A DNA stretch of 64,000 nt from Cheiracanthium punctorium (GCA_038373885.1 JAWZYV010000771.1:1116001-1180000); one strand, 5' to 3'; shown: positions 11,518-25,700, numbered from the stretch's first letter. Notes: generated by a model from the letters alone, not told the origin. Translations and numbers: made by a program.

Positions 11518-14500
11518 GTGTGACCATATAGTACCGTTTCCTACATAAAGTAATGAACAGATGAATTTTGGCACTTCTTACTGTTGGTGAAAGATCTTGT
11601 GTTGTGGGCCAGGAGTTTATTTCAGCTTTAAGATACGTACTCGTGAAAAACTCACACAAAATCCAATTCGCATAAGTCAAATTACATTGTAGTTCGAGCC
11701 CACTGTACCTTTAGTTCACAAGCATGTGGGATAACAATGTTTTTATGACAGAGGACCATTAGAAGCACAGATACAGGAGAGTTTCTACTATTATCCAGCC
11801 ATTTTCGCTTTGTGATTGGTAGTCTTTTCAAATAACATAGAAGGAAAATCTGTTCTTATTAGCTGTACCAGCAACACAGGCTAGAAGATACCGTGACAAA
11901 AATATCGATATATGTAAGGCACATATCAGTAATCAAACTAATTAATATGCTTAATTTATATTTTCCGTAACTGCTGTCCACAATTGTTTTTTAACTTTGT
12001 GATCTAGAACTTCTTAATAAAATTAGTCTTCGATAAAAAAAGTTGCATATTTTTCAATTAAAAAAATAGTCTCTTTTAGGCCTTTTTTAAAGAAAATAGT
12101 TGCCATAGTCACCTTTTGCTGAAAATAGTAGCAAATAGTTGCTTTTCAGTTGCCGGTGGCAGTCCTGTGACAATGACCATTCACACAAGAAGAAAGGTCA
12201 GAACTCAAACATATCTTTCTTCTTGTGTAGATGGTGAAACATTTTGCAAGTACCTTTTGTACGACCCAAATTGGCCTCCATCTCAACACAGACTTTTTTA
12301 TTTGAAACTATTTATTATATTACAAAGATATTATTTTACAAAGATTTAATTAATTATAAGTTTTACAGAACTTTTTTTCCCTCTCAAGCAATATTTCCAA
12401 TTAAAATGAAAATACAAATAAACAACAGAGATAAATCATTGCACTTAATATTTGTTTTATTTGAGTAAATTAAAAATTAAAACAGTTTTTTCTCCCTATG
12501 TAACAAATGGATTTTATAGCAAGGTGATTGCACCACTTTCTTCAGCATGTCACATTTAGGAAGAGTACAGTAAAATTGCAACAGATACAAGAGTTCTCCA
12601 CTATGTTATTCCTATTTATTTAAAATGTTAAAGATTTTAATACTAGTAGGGTGATAAAAATTAATTTTGGAAAATATAATAAAATAGATAAGTCTTGTCG
12701 TCATGTACATAAAGTTTATATTTCCTTTATAGAAAATCAACCTGTCCTACTTTCAAGAAAAAATGCTCCACCAAATAGCTAATTTGTGGAATGGTAAATT
12801 TATTTATATCTACTGTGCTTATTTAATCTTGCACTGCCTTATCATAGTTTCTGTTGACTGATCAGGACCTAAACAATCTGAAAATGCTTTAAAATAATGT
12901 TTCTGATTCATGCATGGTTATCTGTACAATATTCCCTTCCCATTTAATACATAAAAGATGTAAAAATTTTTCTCTATTAAATCCCTTTTGTGAAATTATA
13001 ATTTTTATAATCAATTATTATAATGTGACAGAACTGGTTTTTCTGTATTTATGAGAAAATACTACTTTTAAAAAATATATATATGTTTTACATAATTTTT
13101 TACTCTTTGTATGGATTGATTATTGTTTTAATAAATAAAATGTACATGTGCACTACAATACAGGGCAGTGATAAAATGTAAAACAACCAGTCAAAATATA
13201 TGAAACGGGAAGGCCAGCTGACACTTGCTTTGAGCCCTGAGCAAGTAAGCAGGGCCCGGCTGGCCACCATTCGTTTGTATTATAGCGAGGCCAGGGTTTC
13301 ACGGTAATCCTCAATGCACTGGGGTACTGATACTTGTGGCTGTATGGCTGACATAAATTATTAAATAAATACTACTTGTTTAAGAAAACAATTTATTTTG
13401 GCAGGATATAATACTATATCATGATGCCTCCACAGCAAGAGACGTCTCTCTCATGAAAAATCCACTCTCTCTACAGTGTTTACACATTTATTATCTAGAG
13501 TCATATGATTTATAAGTTAATCACATGGTTCAAAAGAGCTGCATTTGTTGGCTATTAAGATACCCAGGTCTCATAGTGTCTGGAAATTCTTGAGAGCTAT
13601 GGTGACTATAAGACAGGAGAAAGAGGGCAGATATATCAATTGCCTCTTTATTAAATTTAGATCCTGAGATAAATCCTTTGTTTTAAAATGAAAGCTATTA
13701 TGCCCTACAGAATTTTGAAGGCAACAGAAAACTAAATTTTGAGAAGATGTTTACTTTTACATACTATCTATATACATACACTTCTAATAAGTTCTACACC
13801 AGATCTAAGCAACTCAGATTAATAATAACAAATTTACCCAGGTCTTTTCAAAATTTCATAACGTTCAAGTCTTTACAATTAATTTTACAAAACATGCATT
13901 TTTGTAAAATATACATTTATAAATCAATCTTTTTCTTTTTCTTTGCACAAAAGAGGCACTATTCATAGGATTCGACAATCACTTCTGCCCTCCAGACTTC
14001 ACCAGAAGTTCGCCATAACTGAAGTCATGGTTCACTAAAATCGAAAAAGGCTATGTACATTTATAACGTATGTGAATCAGGACTAAGGAAATACATTCAC
14101 TATATCCAGAGTTGACTGTATATATATATAATTAATTATGAATTATCTGAACTCATCTATTATATGTTAAAATTTGGAAATTGTGGAAGAAGATTAATAG
14201 TTGAAATGTCTAACTGAAATGTGACAAAATGTAAAAATTTGTTAAAATTTGCATAAAAGCCACTGGTTCTGCTGGGCACGATCCCAGCAGGGGTCTTGCT
14301 GGATACTGGAAAACTTTCAGAGTAGGAAAAATTAAATCTGAAAGGTGGGTTGCTCTGGACAGTTGTTATTATGAGTGCATGATGCTTCATTAGTGCAATT
14401 CAGTCAGTATCCATGCTGTTTGAATTACATATTTTCTATTTTAATGTTTATAAGTATATATATATATACTAGTTAAAGTGCCTGTTCTTAGAAATGGGAA

Positions 14501-17500
14501 TTGAATGCTACAATCAAATTAAAACTGAAATAATTTCTAAAGTTTTTAAAACATTTAGAAAATACATGAATGTGAAATAAATAAAACACTAATTTTTAAA
14601 AGCACTCTGATTTTGATAGTATTGAATCTATTTTGCATTTTATTTCCTAAGCATGTGTGTTAATAAGTCTTCCAAATCACCCATAGATGCATATGTGTAC
14701 TATATCTTTCCCCCTTATCAAATGCAGGGTGCCCACCACAGCACGGCCACAGAAATAGTTGCTTTAGTAGCCTTCAGAGTACAAAATAGTAGCCTAGTAG
14801 TAGTCTTCTGGTTACAAAACAGTAGCCTTTATGGTAAAAATAGTATCCTTTTTAACAATCTAAACAGACTGAAATCTAAACAAAGTTTAAAAAATGTTAA
14901 AAACACATTTTTGTTTTCTGAAAGAAGTTTACATAATATTTGTGAAGATTAAATTAATTATATATTACTCTAGCAGATAATGATAGCAGTTTAGTTCTGT
15001 TTCCTTAGATGCAGAAGTTCATAGAACATAACATTATAAAGTAGTAGTTTTCAATGTCTTTCCAAGTATTTTTAGTTAAACATAAAATGCAAAACACAGT
15101 AGACGCTCTCAAAACTACATACACCAGAATCAATAAGCATGCAGATTATAGAATTTTAGATCATGAAATTGTTAACATAAATTTTTATAGCATTATGTGA
15201 ATTAAAAAATAAATACTCAAAATAAAAACTTGAGACTCTTTTTAAAATTAAAAAAAAATATTTTTAAAAATGGAAAAACACTGTTTAAAAACAAGCAGCA
15301 GGTGTATTAGTTTCCCTGAAGCATACATTACCAATAATATAGTGTTACTAAAATCAAGTTTTGCATTTTGTTGGATGTAAATTGGTTAACTAGAACGCAA
15401 GATAGGAACATTTAATTTTCACATAGGATAGCATCAGAATTGGGGGTTTCTTGTTAAATATTGGCGATATCGCTTGCCTGTGTTAAGTTTTTGGAGCTTA
15501 TTTTTTGCACCAATTTTGTCCATATTTTGCCAAAATATCACGAAGATTGGCGACATCTGACATGACTTTAAAAAAAAAAAAAAGAGAGAGAGAGAGACCT
15601 GCAATGTTTACTTAGCCTCTTAGCATAACACAAATGATGCAAGGAACATGATAGAGAATTTACTAGATAGATTTTTACAGAACTTTTGAGAAAACTCCCC
15701 AAAAAGTATAAATACGTGAGTAGGTCATCCCATTGTTTCAGTCTTGAATTGGCTTTTCTACCAAACGCTAGCTATTAAGAACGTATCCCTTTGCATATTT
15801 TTTATGCCAGAGGCACCGTTGCTTTGCCAAGCTGTATTTTAAAATTTGTTTATGAATTCAGTATTGTTGTATGCTGTGGAGCAGTCAAGGGTTCGGCTCA
15901 AGTATTCTGATATTTTAGCAAATGGACCAATTTCATTTACTGGAAAGAAATTGCAGTATTTCAGGAAGTTGCTCTGATTGATGACTAGTTATCTATAGAA
16001 TTACTGCTTGTAAATTCCTCTAACTTGTGCTTTGAAGATTGTTGAAAAGTTTCTAAAACAATTATATGTTTGTGTTTCATCCTGAAATCTCTTGCAACGG
16101 AAACTTTTTACAAACCTTACTTTAAAGCTTACTCTCTAATACGAATCCGACAATTCAGAAGAGTTTCTGCAACAAAGTGAATGATATACACTGTGTCATT
16201 CCGAAAGTTGGCTGCATTACGCTTTTAGAATTATGAAATTTTGACGTTTCTTTGATTACTGAAACACATCTTTTACTGCAGTAAACTACAATGGAACGAC
16301 ACAGGTGGTATGAATCTAGCTTATCTGTTCTTGCCAGATATTTCTCAAAATCTACGGACGGACTGTTGTGCTACACTCAGGGTTTATCATATTGTTAGTA
16401 GTGTGGTTGACTGAAATGTTTTTAATTTTAAATGCCCTAAACTGAACTGTTCTAGGTAAAAAACAGAAAACTAGGTAAAAAATTGCATTGATACTCCTAG
16501 AAAAATAGTTGCCATTTTTCTCAAAATAGTTGCTTTTCAGCTGTTTTTACATGCAAATAGTTGCCATAGTCGCCTATTCTCGATTATAGTAGCAAATAGT
16601 CTCCTTTTAGTTGTCAGTGGGCACCCTGCAAATGCAGCAACATCTCATATGTCAATAGAATGCATTACGCTTAAAATTTTTAGACTCAAAAAACGACTTG
16701 TATCATTTTACTTTAATAAAATTTATTTTTTATACTTCCTAATCAGGCACAAGATCCTAAAATTTCATGTCTGTATCTAAAATAGATTTGGCTGGATGTT
16801 GATGAGTCAGTCAGTTAGGACATCGTTCTTCATATAGTGAAAATATATGTTAGTTATATCCTGCTATCAAAGTATAACTTTTGACACAGTGGGAGGAATA
16901 ACTTGATTCTTATGCTTATTTTAACCATTTGCTGTCTCAAGTTTACATTGGTACTAAAAAGTGTGTTTCAATTAAGACTTGAAAGAGTTGTCTGATTTCT
17001 TGTAATACCTTCAAAATAGTTACTAATTTACTTTCATAATTAAAACAATTTACAAGAAAAAAAGATTTGTGAATTAACTGTATTCAACATTTTAGCAGAA
17101 AGCATGCACAAAACTAGCATAATAGCAATATATACCTTTAATCCTTTGGCACGGTTTATGGCTCGGAGAGGTCGCAGCACTCTTAAAACACGAAGAATTT
17201 TCACAACTGAGAATGTTTCATTCCTAAAAATATTGTCAAGAAACATACAAATGAATGTCTCTTATAAAAATTATAAAGTAAAATAAAAATTTCAAAAGAA
17301 TAATTAATAAATAAATACAGTGATCTCTCACTTATGTGTGGGTGCAGATGACAGCGAGAAAAACGAATATAAGTGAGATGTGTGCATAAACAAACTACAA
17401 AAAGGAGCTTAAAAGTGATATAGCAGTACATTGAACAACATCATATTGTTAATTAATAAGGTAAATGCACCAGTAATTGACACTTTGGCGGATAATCTTA

Positions 17501-19713
17501 TAAATAAAAATGAAATTCTGTTTGTTTGTTTGTTTGTTTGTTTGTTTGTGGATTTGAGTTGTATACAAATCCACAAAAATGGACATATCAGCCTGAAATT
17601 TTGCACAGATATGTAAAATAATATAGAATAAATCATAGTCCACTTTAAAACTTTGAAAGTCCACCCGTTCCCGGAATTTAAGAGATTTTTTATGTTCTCC
17701 ACGCAAAAAGCTTTCCGTAATTGTAACCCCTGTAGTGAAAAAAGTGTGAAATAAGGATCGTGGTTGCCATGTCTGGCGATTTTGCCGAATAAGATGTTTT
17801 AAATTCTCAAAGTAAAAATAAAATAATAATAATGATTTTTTTTTTGTTAGTTTATATTCGTAAGGTTATTTTTTTTTTTAAATTATAATACCGTGTGCAT
17901 GGGAAATCGGAGCAGGAATGAAATGTTTTATACGCAAAACAATAAGAATTGAAGATTTCCGAGGCTAATAGGTAATTTTTTTTAGTTTGGCGAAAAAATA
18001 AAATGGCTCAAATGCCGATTTTGAGAAAGTGAGTTCTAGCGATTTGCACAGATTTCGGCTTGGCGCAATTTATTGAGAGCTTAAGGAAATAGATTTTTGA
18101 AAACAAGTGTAAAGGTTTTATTAGAATACAGCGTTAAATTTTACTGATCCGTGAAGAAATAATGCAGTTATTAAGGGATTTCAATTGATCTAACTTCAGA
18201 ATTCAATTGAGTACATTGAACACACCAATTGAGTACATTGATTTAAGTTGGGGGAATTCCGCCAAATTTCAGAAAATTGAAATCTTCTCATTTACTACAT
18301 CGGAGTAACGATGAATAAAACACGTTATAGTTGATAATTTTAAAAATTTCGGCTGTATTAAGGGATTCCACTTTTGAAATAAAGGCTTGCTTTACTTTTT
18401 TGCGGTCGAACCATTTCCCATATTGATTGCTGCTAAGTCAATGCTTCGAATGATTTCCTGAAAAAACGCTTGCACAATGGCGTATGTTGGTACTTTGGCG
18501 AGGCTTAGATTTGAAACTGGATTTTATTTGAGACTGGGATATATAATGACACTGGTTATAGATAAAAATGAATGTTGGTATGTGTGTATGAGGTTGAAAA
18601 ACTCTAGCACCGTTGCACCATGAAATTTGGTTCACCTAAGTCTTTTATCATTGAGAAGCTTTTTATGCTATCCGTTTTCCTCTAACTTGCCACTAGGTGG
18701 CGCAGCAGAACGTCGAATTCTATTCCGTTTAGCCGTTTACTATGCGAATATCGTCCAACTGATTTCGATGAAATTTGGTACACGCGGATATTAGAACACG
18801 GAGAATATTTTTCAGTATCCATTTTGCTGTAACTTGCCGCTAAATGGCGCTGCAACGCATCAACTTCTATACCGTTCGACCGACCGGCATAAAATTTCTT
18901 ATACTTACACATTTCAGCACGAAGAATATATTCTAACTGTGTTCCTTTTGATGTTACTCACCACTAGATGGCACTGCAATGCATTATTATTTTAACTCGC
19001 CACTAGATGACGCTGCAGCAGGCCAAATTCTTGACCATTCAAACGGTCGCTATGAAAATCAGTATACATAGCTATTTGAACAATGAGAATATTTTGGCGT
19101 TATCTATTTTGCTATAACTCGCCACTTGACAGCGTTATAGCAAATCATTACTTTAATTAACCACTAGATCGCGCTGCAGTGCATCACTTCTTGACTGTGC
19201 AACTGATCGCTATGAAAATAGGCATACATAGATATTTGAACACGGGGAAGAGTTTGGCGCTATCCATTTTCCTATATAATTTGCCACTAGATGTCGCGTC
19301 AACATATGAACTTCACAGGGCTGTCCAGCCGATCGTCCTGAAATTTCGTATTCATCGATATCTGAATGCGAAGAATATTTCCGCCGTATCCGTTTTGCTA
19401 AAACTCGCCACTAGATTGCGCTACGCCGCATGACCTTCTTCACCGTACAAACGATTGCCTTGAAATTCGGTATGCATGGTTATTGAACACAATATAAAGC
19501 GATATCCATTTTGCTATATCTCTTTATTACAATAAATAGTTATCACCACAAATCGTAATATCAAAAAGTCCATTCATTCCCGTGCGAAGAACGGGTACTT
19601 CAGCTAGTTTATTATAAAAAGCTTTTATTTAAAAACTGTTATCAAATGATGCTATCTGGCACCAATTTAGACATTTGACTTAAATGTCTAAAGAGGTACT
19701 AGAGAAATTTATG

Positions 19714-19761
<48 letters not shown>

Positions 19762-22700
19762 AAAAGTTCATGATAATTGCATAAAATTCTAGGAAATGCA
19801 GTTAATAGCTAGTCAGAAGGTTATTTTTAGATAATTTTTTAATATACAGGGGATGCCACGGGTTGCCAAAACATGGTAACATGCTTTAATTCTTTATCTT
19901 TTAGGGTTAAGTAGCAAAGTTACAACTTTTGCATATTGTTAAAATATTACAGATTAGAGAGTAACTAAGTGCTTAGTGAAATTGTCGATAGAGAACTTTT
20001 AAATAGTTTTCCAGGGATTTTACTTGCAATTTTATAGATGTCCTGATATTTGAATACTACATACCTGCCAACTCTTCTGGTTTTGACAGAAGTACATAAA
20101 TCTATTTCAAAATAATTTATTAAGATAATCATTTTGACAGCTTACAGCAGCACAATGCTGTTGTTTGAGTGAAGTCAAAGCGTTTGCAAGCAAATCTTTT
20201 ATCGATTTTTGTCTTTTATCGGGAAAAAAAAAAACTTCATTTCGTTCGTCCCACAGTAATTCATCATTAGAAAATTTATTAGTGTTCAAAACTAATTCTG
20301 ACATACTTTGTTATGAAAAATATTTTTCTGATCAACTATTAGTAAAAGCTAAAAAAGCTACTTTGAACCAGCTAAAAAATTTTAATCTGTTTATTTTTCA
20401 ACATACTTAGGTTAAAAATAAAGTCAAATTTCCATTTTTTTTTTTTTGGGGGGGGGGGAAATACTCCATCTGTTTTCATTTTATATAAAACTTCCAGGTA
20501 AGCTCTTTTCTATTACTATTTAATTTTGTTTTTATTTCTACACATTGGTAATATAAAAAATAATAAGAAATGGTGATAAACTGGGGGTCTTCGTATTTTA
20601 CTTCTTATATGTAAAAATTATCTTCTGATTTTTTGTGAAATCTTCTGTTTTTTCAACTCGAGTCTTCCTGTTTTCAGCTTAAGGATGTTGGCAGGTATGA
20701 TACTATCCAATTTTAATGATGATTCTTTTTTTTTTTTAACTACAGCTGACTAGCAGAAATCTGCACTGTATGGAAGAAAGGTGAATGCAGGTTTCCAGAT
20801 TTTGCAGATTTTAGGAGACAAATTTAGAGTAGAGCATTTTTACCACAGAAATCTAAATTTCATAAAACAACACTTATTTAAGAATAAATAAACTAAAAAT
20901 TTGAATAATAGGATGCAACAAATGAAATTTTTACCTGAATTATTTATTTGAAAACATTTGTGTTAGTATTAGTCAAGTTGGAGTGTTTAGGCTGATTAAT
21001 TTTATTTTTCGCCTAGTTGGTAAAAAATAAAATTAATCAGCCTAAACACTCCAACTTGCTTAATATACTTGAAAGGTTGATAAAATCTCTTTCTGAAATA
21101 TGTATAATTTCCGCAGCGTTATGGAGTTGTTGCGAATTAATTGTTTCTTCTGTTCTATCTGTGGTTTGCAGAGGAAGATGATAAATGCCAACGGTTCTAA
21201 TGCGAGAAATTTCATCTGGGACTCGTCCCAGAGTAGCTCAGTGGTAGAGCACTAGAGATGAGACGGGCTCAGCCCGAGCCCGGGCCCGAACCGGGCTCGG
21301 GCTCTGTAATTCACAATTGCGTTCGGGCTCGGGCGGGCTCGGGCTCGTGAAAAATTTATCTTTTATTGAACATACTCCTTGAAACAGATTTTAAAAAGTG
21401 ATTCATGAGGAAAATAAAAGTACTTTTAAAAAAAAATTGCGGCACGGCCGCCTAGAAGGTGCGTGAAGCTCTTTGGGTATTTCAGAACGGCAGCTTATAT
21501 TGCTTAGCAGTGGCGGCTCGTGACCTGCTTCAGTGGTGGGGCCCGAAAAAAATAGTGCCAGTTCAAATCGGGAAAATACATATACATAGAGCTGTGGCGG
21601 ATCGTTACCCATTTCAGAGGAGGGGGCTTTTTTTTTAAGCTCGAAAAGGTAAAACATATGAATCGCTTTTGTAAACAGTGTGAATACATAAAAACTTTTC
21701 GAATAACAAGTTATGAAAGGCGTATTGATTTCTCCTTTAAGTTTTCATTTAAAGACAGCAGATTTATTTTGCACCAAAAAACCCTTTTCCTCCATTTTTC
21801 TTTCTCAAAAAGGTACAATATCAAAAAAAAAAAACAATATCAAAAAAGTATGATTTTTTTGAATACAATATTAAATTCAACAATTGCAGGTGTACATGTT
21901 GAAGAACTAATTGGTCCATAATGTTTCATCTCCAAATAGCAAACAATAAAAACGAAAAAAAACAGAATTTTTTGCTTCACTTATTGAAAATCATGGTGCT
22001 TTACTGTACCATTCTAGTTGAAATGATCGTGTCCTTTTGCCATCTTTTTGTCTAAGGACAAAATTTTTTGGTTGATAGAGTCCCAAGCGTTTTATTTCAA
22101 GCTTTTCTGCTATTTTTAATCTGCTGAAAGGAACTTGTAATAAACTGTCAACAGAATTCATAGTCTTTAAATATATTTATAATTTGACAAAATATTTTAA
22201 TCTACGACCATTTCTCACTCAATTGATGCTTTCACTATATTTGAAACCGAAAAAATAGTAAAATTAAGTCTGCTTTAAATGAGATAAATAAAAATTGCTA
22301 ATTCTTAAAGATGATCAGCTATGGAACAAAAATCACAATCAGCAGCTTTTTTCGACCATAAGAACAAAACTCGCCAAATAGAACGGTTTCCATGGAAACA
22401 CTTTTATTTCTCCTATCGGGCCAATGCTAAGGGGCCCTAAATTGGTCCTAAATTAACTGTGTTTTCGCATTCTTTTTTATGATAACCAGCCAAATATGTT
22501 CATCTTTTGAGAAATGATCAATGGTACTAACACTACTCTGCTATGCTTGGCGCTGGCGCAAATATAAGGGCTTCATTTCTCGAGCCCCAGAGTGCTTCAA
22601 TGGGGAATACATTGGAGATGGCGCGGCGCGGCCGTAGGATTTGAATGATGGCTCGCTTTACATAATTGGATTAAGGGACAAAGCTGGCGTAAAAAATGCT

Positions 22701-25700
22701 CCTTTAAATATTCCTTTTATCCATCTTTAATCAAAATAGAATAAAATACACGCAGACACCTTTATTAAAGTAAACTGATTTTGAAAGAATACAAATTTTG
22801 CATTATAATTAAAAAAAACTTTTGAAATATCAGGTGGGGCCCGGCCCCTCCGGCCCCTAATGACGAGCTGCCACTGTTGCTTAGTTAGTCATGAGAGCGG
22901 AGATTATTTCATAAACATAGATACAAAGAATTAGCAAGAGCATTAAAAATTTGCAACTATATTTGTCTTTGATTTGTACAAACGGCAAAATTTATTGTAT
23001 TCTATCAAAGAATTACTTCTTTGAATTTTATTGAATTTTATTGATCTTATCTGAAATTTCAGGCTCGGGCTCCGACTTAAATAATATTGCTCGGGCTCGG
23101 ATTAAAAGTCTTCGGGCTCGGGCTTCAAAAAATGAGCCCGAACTCATCTCTATAGAGCACCCGCACGTTGAGCGGCAATCCTGGGTTTGATCCCCAGCTC
23201 TGGAATTTTTCGACTAGTTGGCAAAAAATAAAATTAATCAGCCTAAACACTCCAACTTGCCTAATATGCTTGAAAGGTTGATAAAATCTCTTTCTAAAAT
23301 ATTTGTGTTAATATTGTTTGTTTTAAACATAAGGATGCTCTAATCAGAGCTTTTTTTGAACAATGTACAACACCATAACTTACTGGTCAGTAGCATATTT
23401 CTGTTGTGCCAGGAATTTCAATTATTTCTCCCCCATTTCTAGCCCCCTCATCAAAGAGAATGGTATCAATTTCTGCATTAGAATCTTCTTCCTTTATTGA
23501 ACCTTAAAAAGTGTTGATCTTCTAAACACTGAATGATTTCTTTGTCATTTGGCAGGTTTATCCCCATTGAGGATCTACAGTGTTCTTTGTACAGTGATTC
23601 ACCATTGTCGTCATGTTTAGTGTCGATGAAATAGAGATGACCATTGACACACATTACCTACCCTGTCACCAAAATTCTCACCAGTTATTATTTAAAAAAA
23701 GAACAACAACAACAAAAAAGAAGGTATAGAAAATCAACAATTTGCTAACCTAAAAATAATTCACCATGATGATGAATAACATCCCATTCGCTGTTAAATT
23801 TCAATCTTAGTTAATTGCAAGTTTTACTGTTTACGCTTGTGTATGTGTGCGGATATCTGGTCGGCAGATTTTTGGGAATCAACTGTATCTGTATTTTAAA
23901 TATATTTGTATTTTTTATGTTTATGCGAGTGGCGGTATATTTTTGTATTGAATTCCTTTTCAGCCATATGTAACAACAACAGCAGCTTCTGAGAGAATCA
24001 AGACACTGTTAGTGAATGAATGAACAGTCCCCCATGGTATCAGCAAAAAACTTATTATTTTGTTAGACTATGTATTAAGATCTGAAAATCTTTTTGTGGG
24101 TGGCTTCACAACAATGGAAGAAACAGAAGAAGCTAATGCACTTTCTGCTAAAGAAGGAAATGAGGCACCTTATGTTAAACTACTTTTTGCTCTTCCCTGA
24201 TGGCCTCAATCATCAAAGATTTAATAGCCTTCTTCAGAACAAAGTATGTGTCATTGTAACATTGAATGTCAACCAAAGCTTTCCTGATAATTAATCAGTG
24301 ATCCAACAGAAATTTAAATCTTTGGTAATTATGAAAAACATCGATAACTGTTTCGAGCCATTTATGCACCCATTAGTTTACCCTAAAGAAACTTTCAGAT
24401 TCTGAGCATGGCTTGGTAGGCAGGTACTTAATTTATAACCAAAATATAACCGAAATCAAGAATCACTGCTATTTTATATACAGTAAAGCACCGTTTATAC
24501 GTTTCTCATTTATATGACTTTCACATTTATACGTCATTTTCATGTATTCCCGTTTCATTCCTATTCATTGCTTATAAAAATGCTTCATTTATATGACGTG
24601 CGATATCAGTTATACGTCATTTTCCACCTTCTGAAAAATTCGGAAATTTTCTGCCTCTGCTATTATTTCCCCCTTCGGTTGATAAGTCAAATAAAGGGTT
24701 TTGGAGGGTTGACGATCTGCATTCTTTGGCTTGTGGAAAACTAACAATGAGAGGAAATTTAGGGGACAGCTCAGAAAATTGGTCTGTCCGGCTCTGAAAT
24801 CATTGCTTATGAGTCAAGTGGTTTCGGAAGATTTGGTAAGAGATTCCTTCTCGGAAGAGAAGAAAAACCAAATTAGGTCCACACAATTGGCCCCTTAGTG
24901 TGCACTTGAGGCAATAAAATTTACTGAGGGGGAAGGGTGAGCCCCGATGTCCACTAATTCTCACTAGTTAGCAAATGGGGGTTTGTCGCCAAGGTTGGCA
25001 ACTTTTTTCTGGAATCCCTGTAATCTCCTCTTCCGGCCACATGCCATAATTTCAAAGTCCTGATAGAGGCATCATTTTCAAGTTTCAGTCCACGTTTTAT
25101 CTGTATTTTGTCCTCTTTATTTCTTTTAAACGTAAAATGTCTCGAAAACGTAAAGCACTCTCGCTGAAAAATAAAATTGTAATTTTAAAGGAATTTGACA
25201 AGAGCCCAGGATTTACTAAAGTTGAATTAGCAAAAAAATTGGATATTCCTGTTTCAACTTTAAAAACAATTGTGTATGATAGAAAAAAAATTGAGGACAG
25301 GGCAGCTGCTTGTAGAAACTCCACTTCTAAAAAATTGCATGTAAAACAAAGCAAATTTCCTGAAGTAGAGAACATTTTAATGAAGTTTTTTACACAGTGT
25401 CGTGCGTCAAGCATTCCTGTGAGTGGATCCATGCTTATGGAAAAAGCAAGAGAAATTGCCTTGAAACTGAATGTAAACGATACGTGTTTCTCAACTGGAT
25501 GGCTTCATAAGTTTAAAAGGCGACATGGAATTTCAAGCCAAGTGATAAGCGGAGAGTCTAAGGATGTGCCAGCAGAAAAAGTTGATGAATGGCTCGAAAA
25601 TTTGCCAAACAATATTGATGGGTACAAGCAAAGGGACATTTACAATGTTGATGAAAGTGGCCTCTTTTATCATCTCATGCCTACAAGAACTCTCGCTTTT

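Larger units (their letters stand above)
21227..23204 (+). repeat. tRNA-like sequence split by a hAT element
   Basis: Joining 21227-21252 to 23161-23204 gives about 70 nt that fold as a cloverleaf. The 5' acceptor strand CCAGAG pairs with CTCTGG. The D arm is GCTCAGTGGTAGAGC, the anticodon arm CCGC/GCGG with loop ACGTTGA, and the T arm CTGGG/CCCAG with loop TTTGATC. The loop has C where U33 is normal, so it is a tRNA-derived SINE head or a tRNA pseudogene rather than a working gene. Before the insertion it had good A and B box promoter sequences. Confidence 0.75.

Noticed and set aside
17040..17246. 68-codon frame taken as a complete small protein
   Set aside because: Only 17136-17223 is exon; the ends are intron read-through past AG and GT splice sites.
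18690..19422. CRISPR-like array because of regularly spaced repeats
   Set aside because: Units are diverged, spacers are related to one another, and the array is inside a eukaryotic Helitron.
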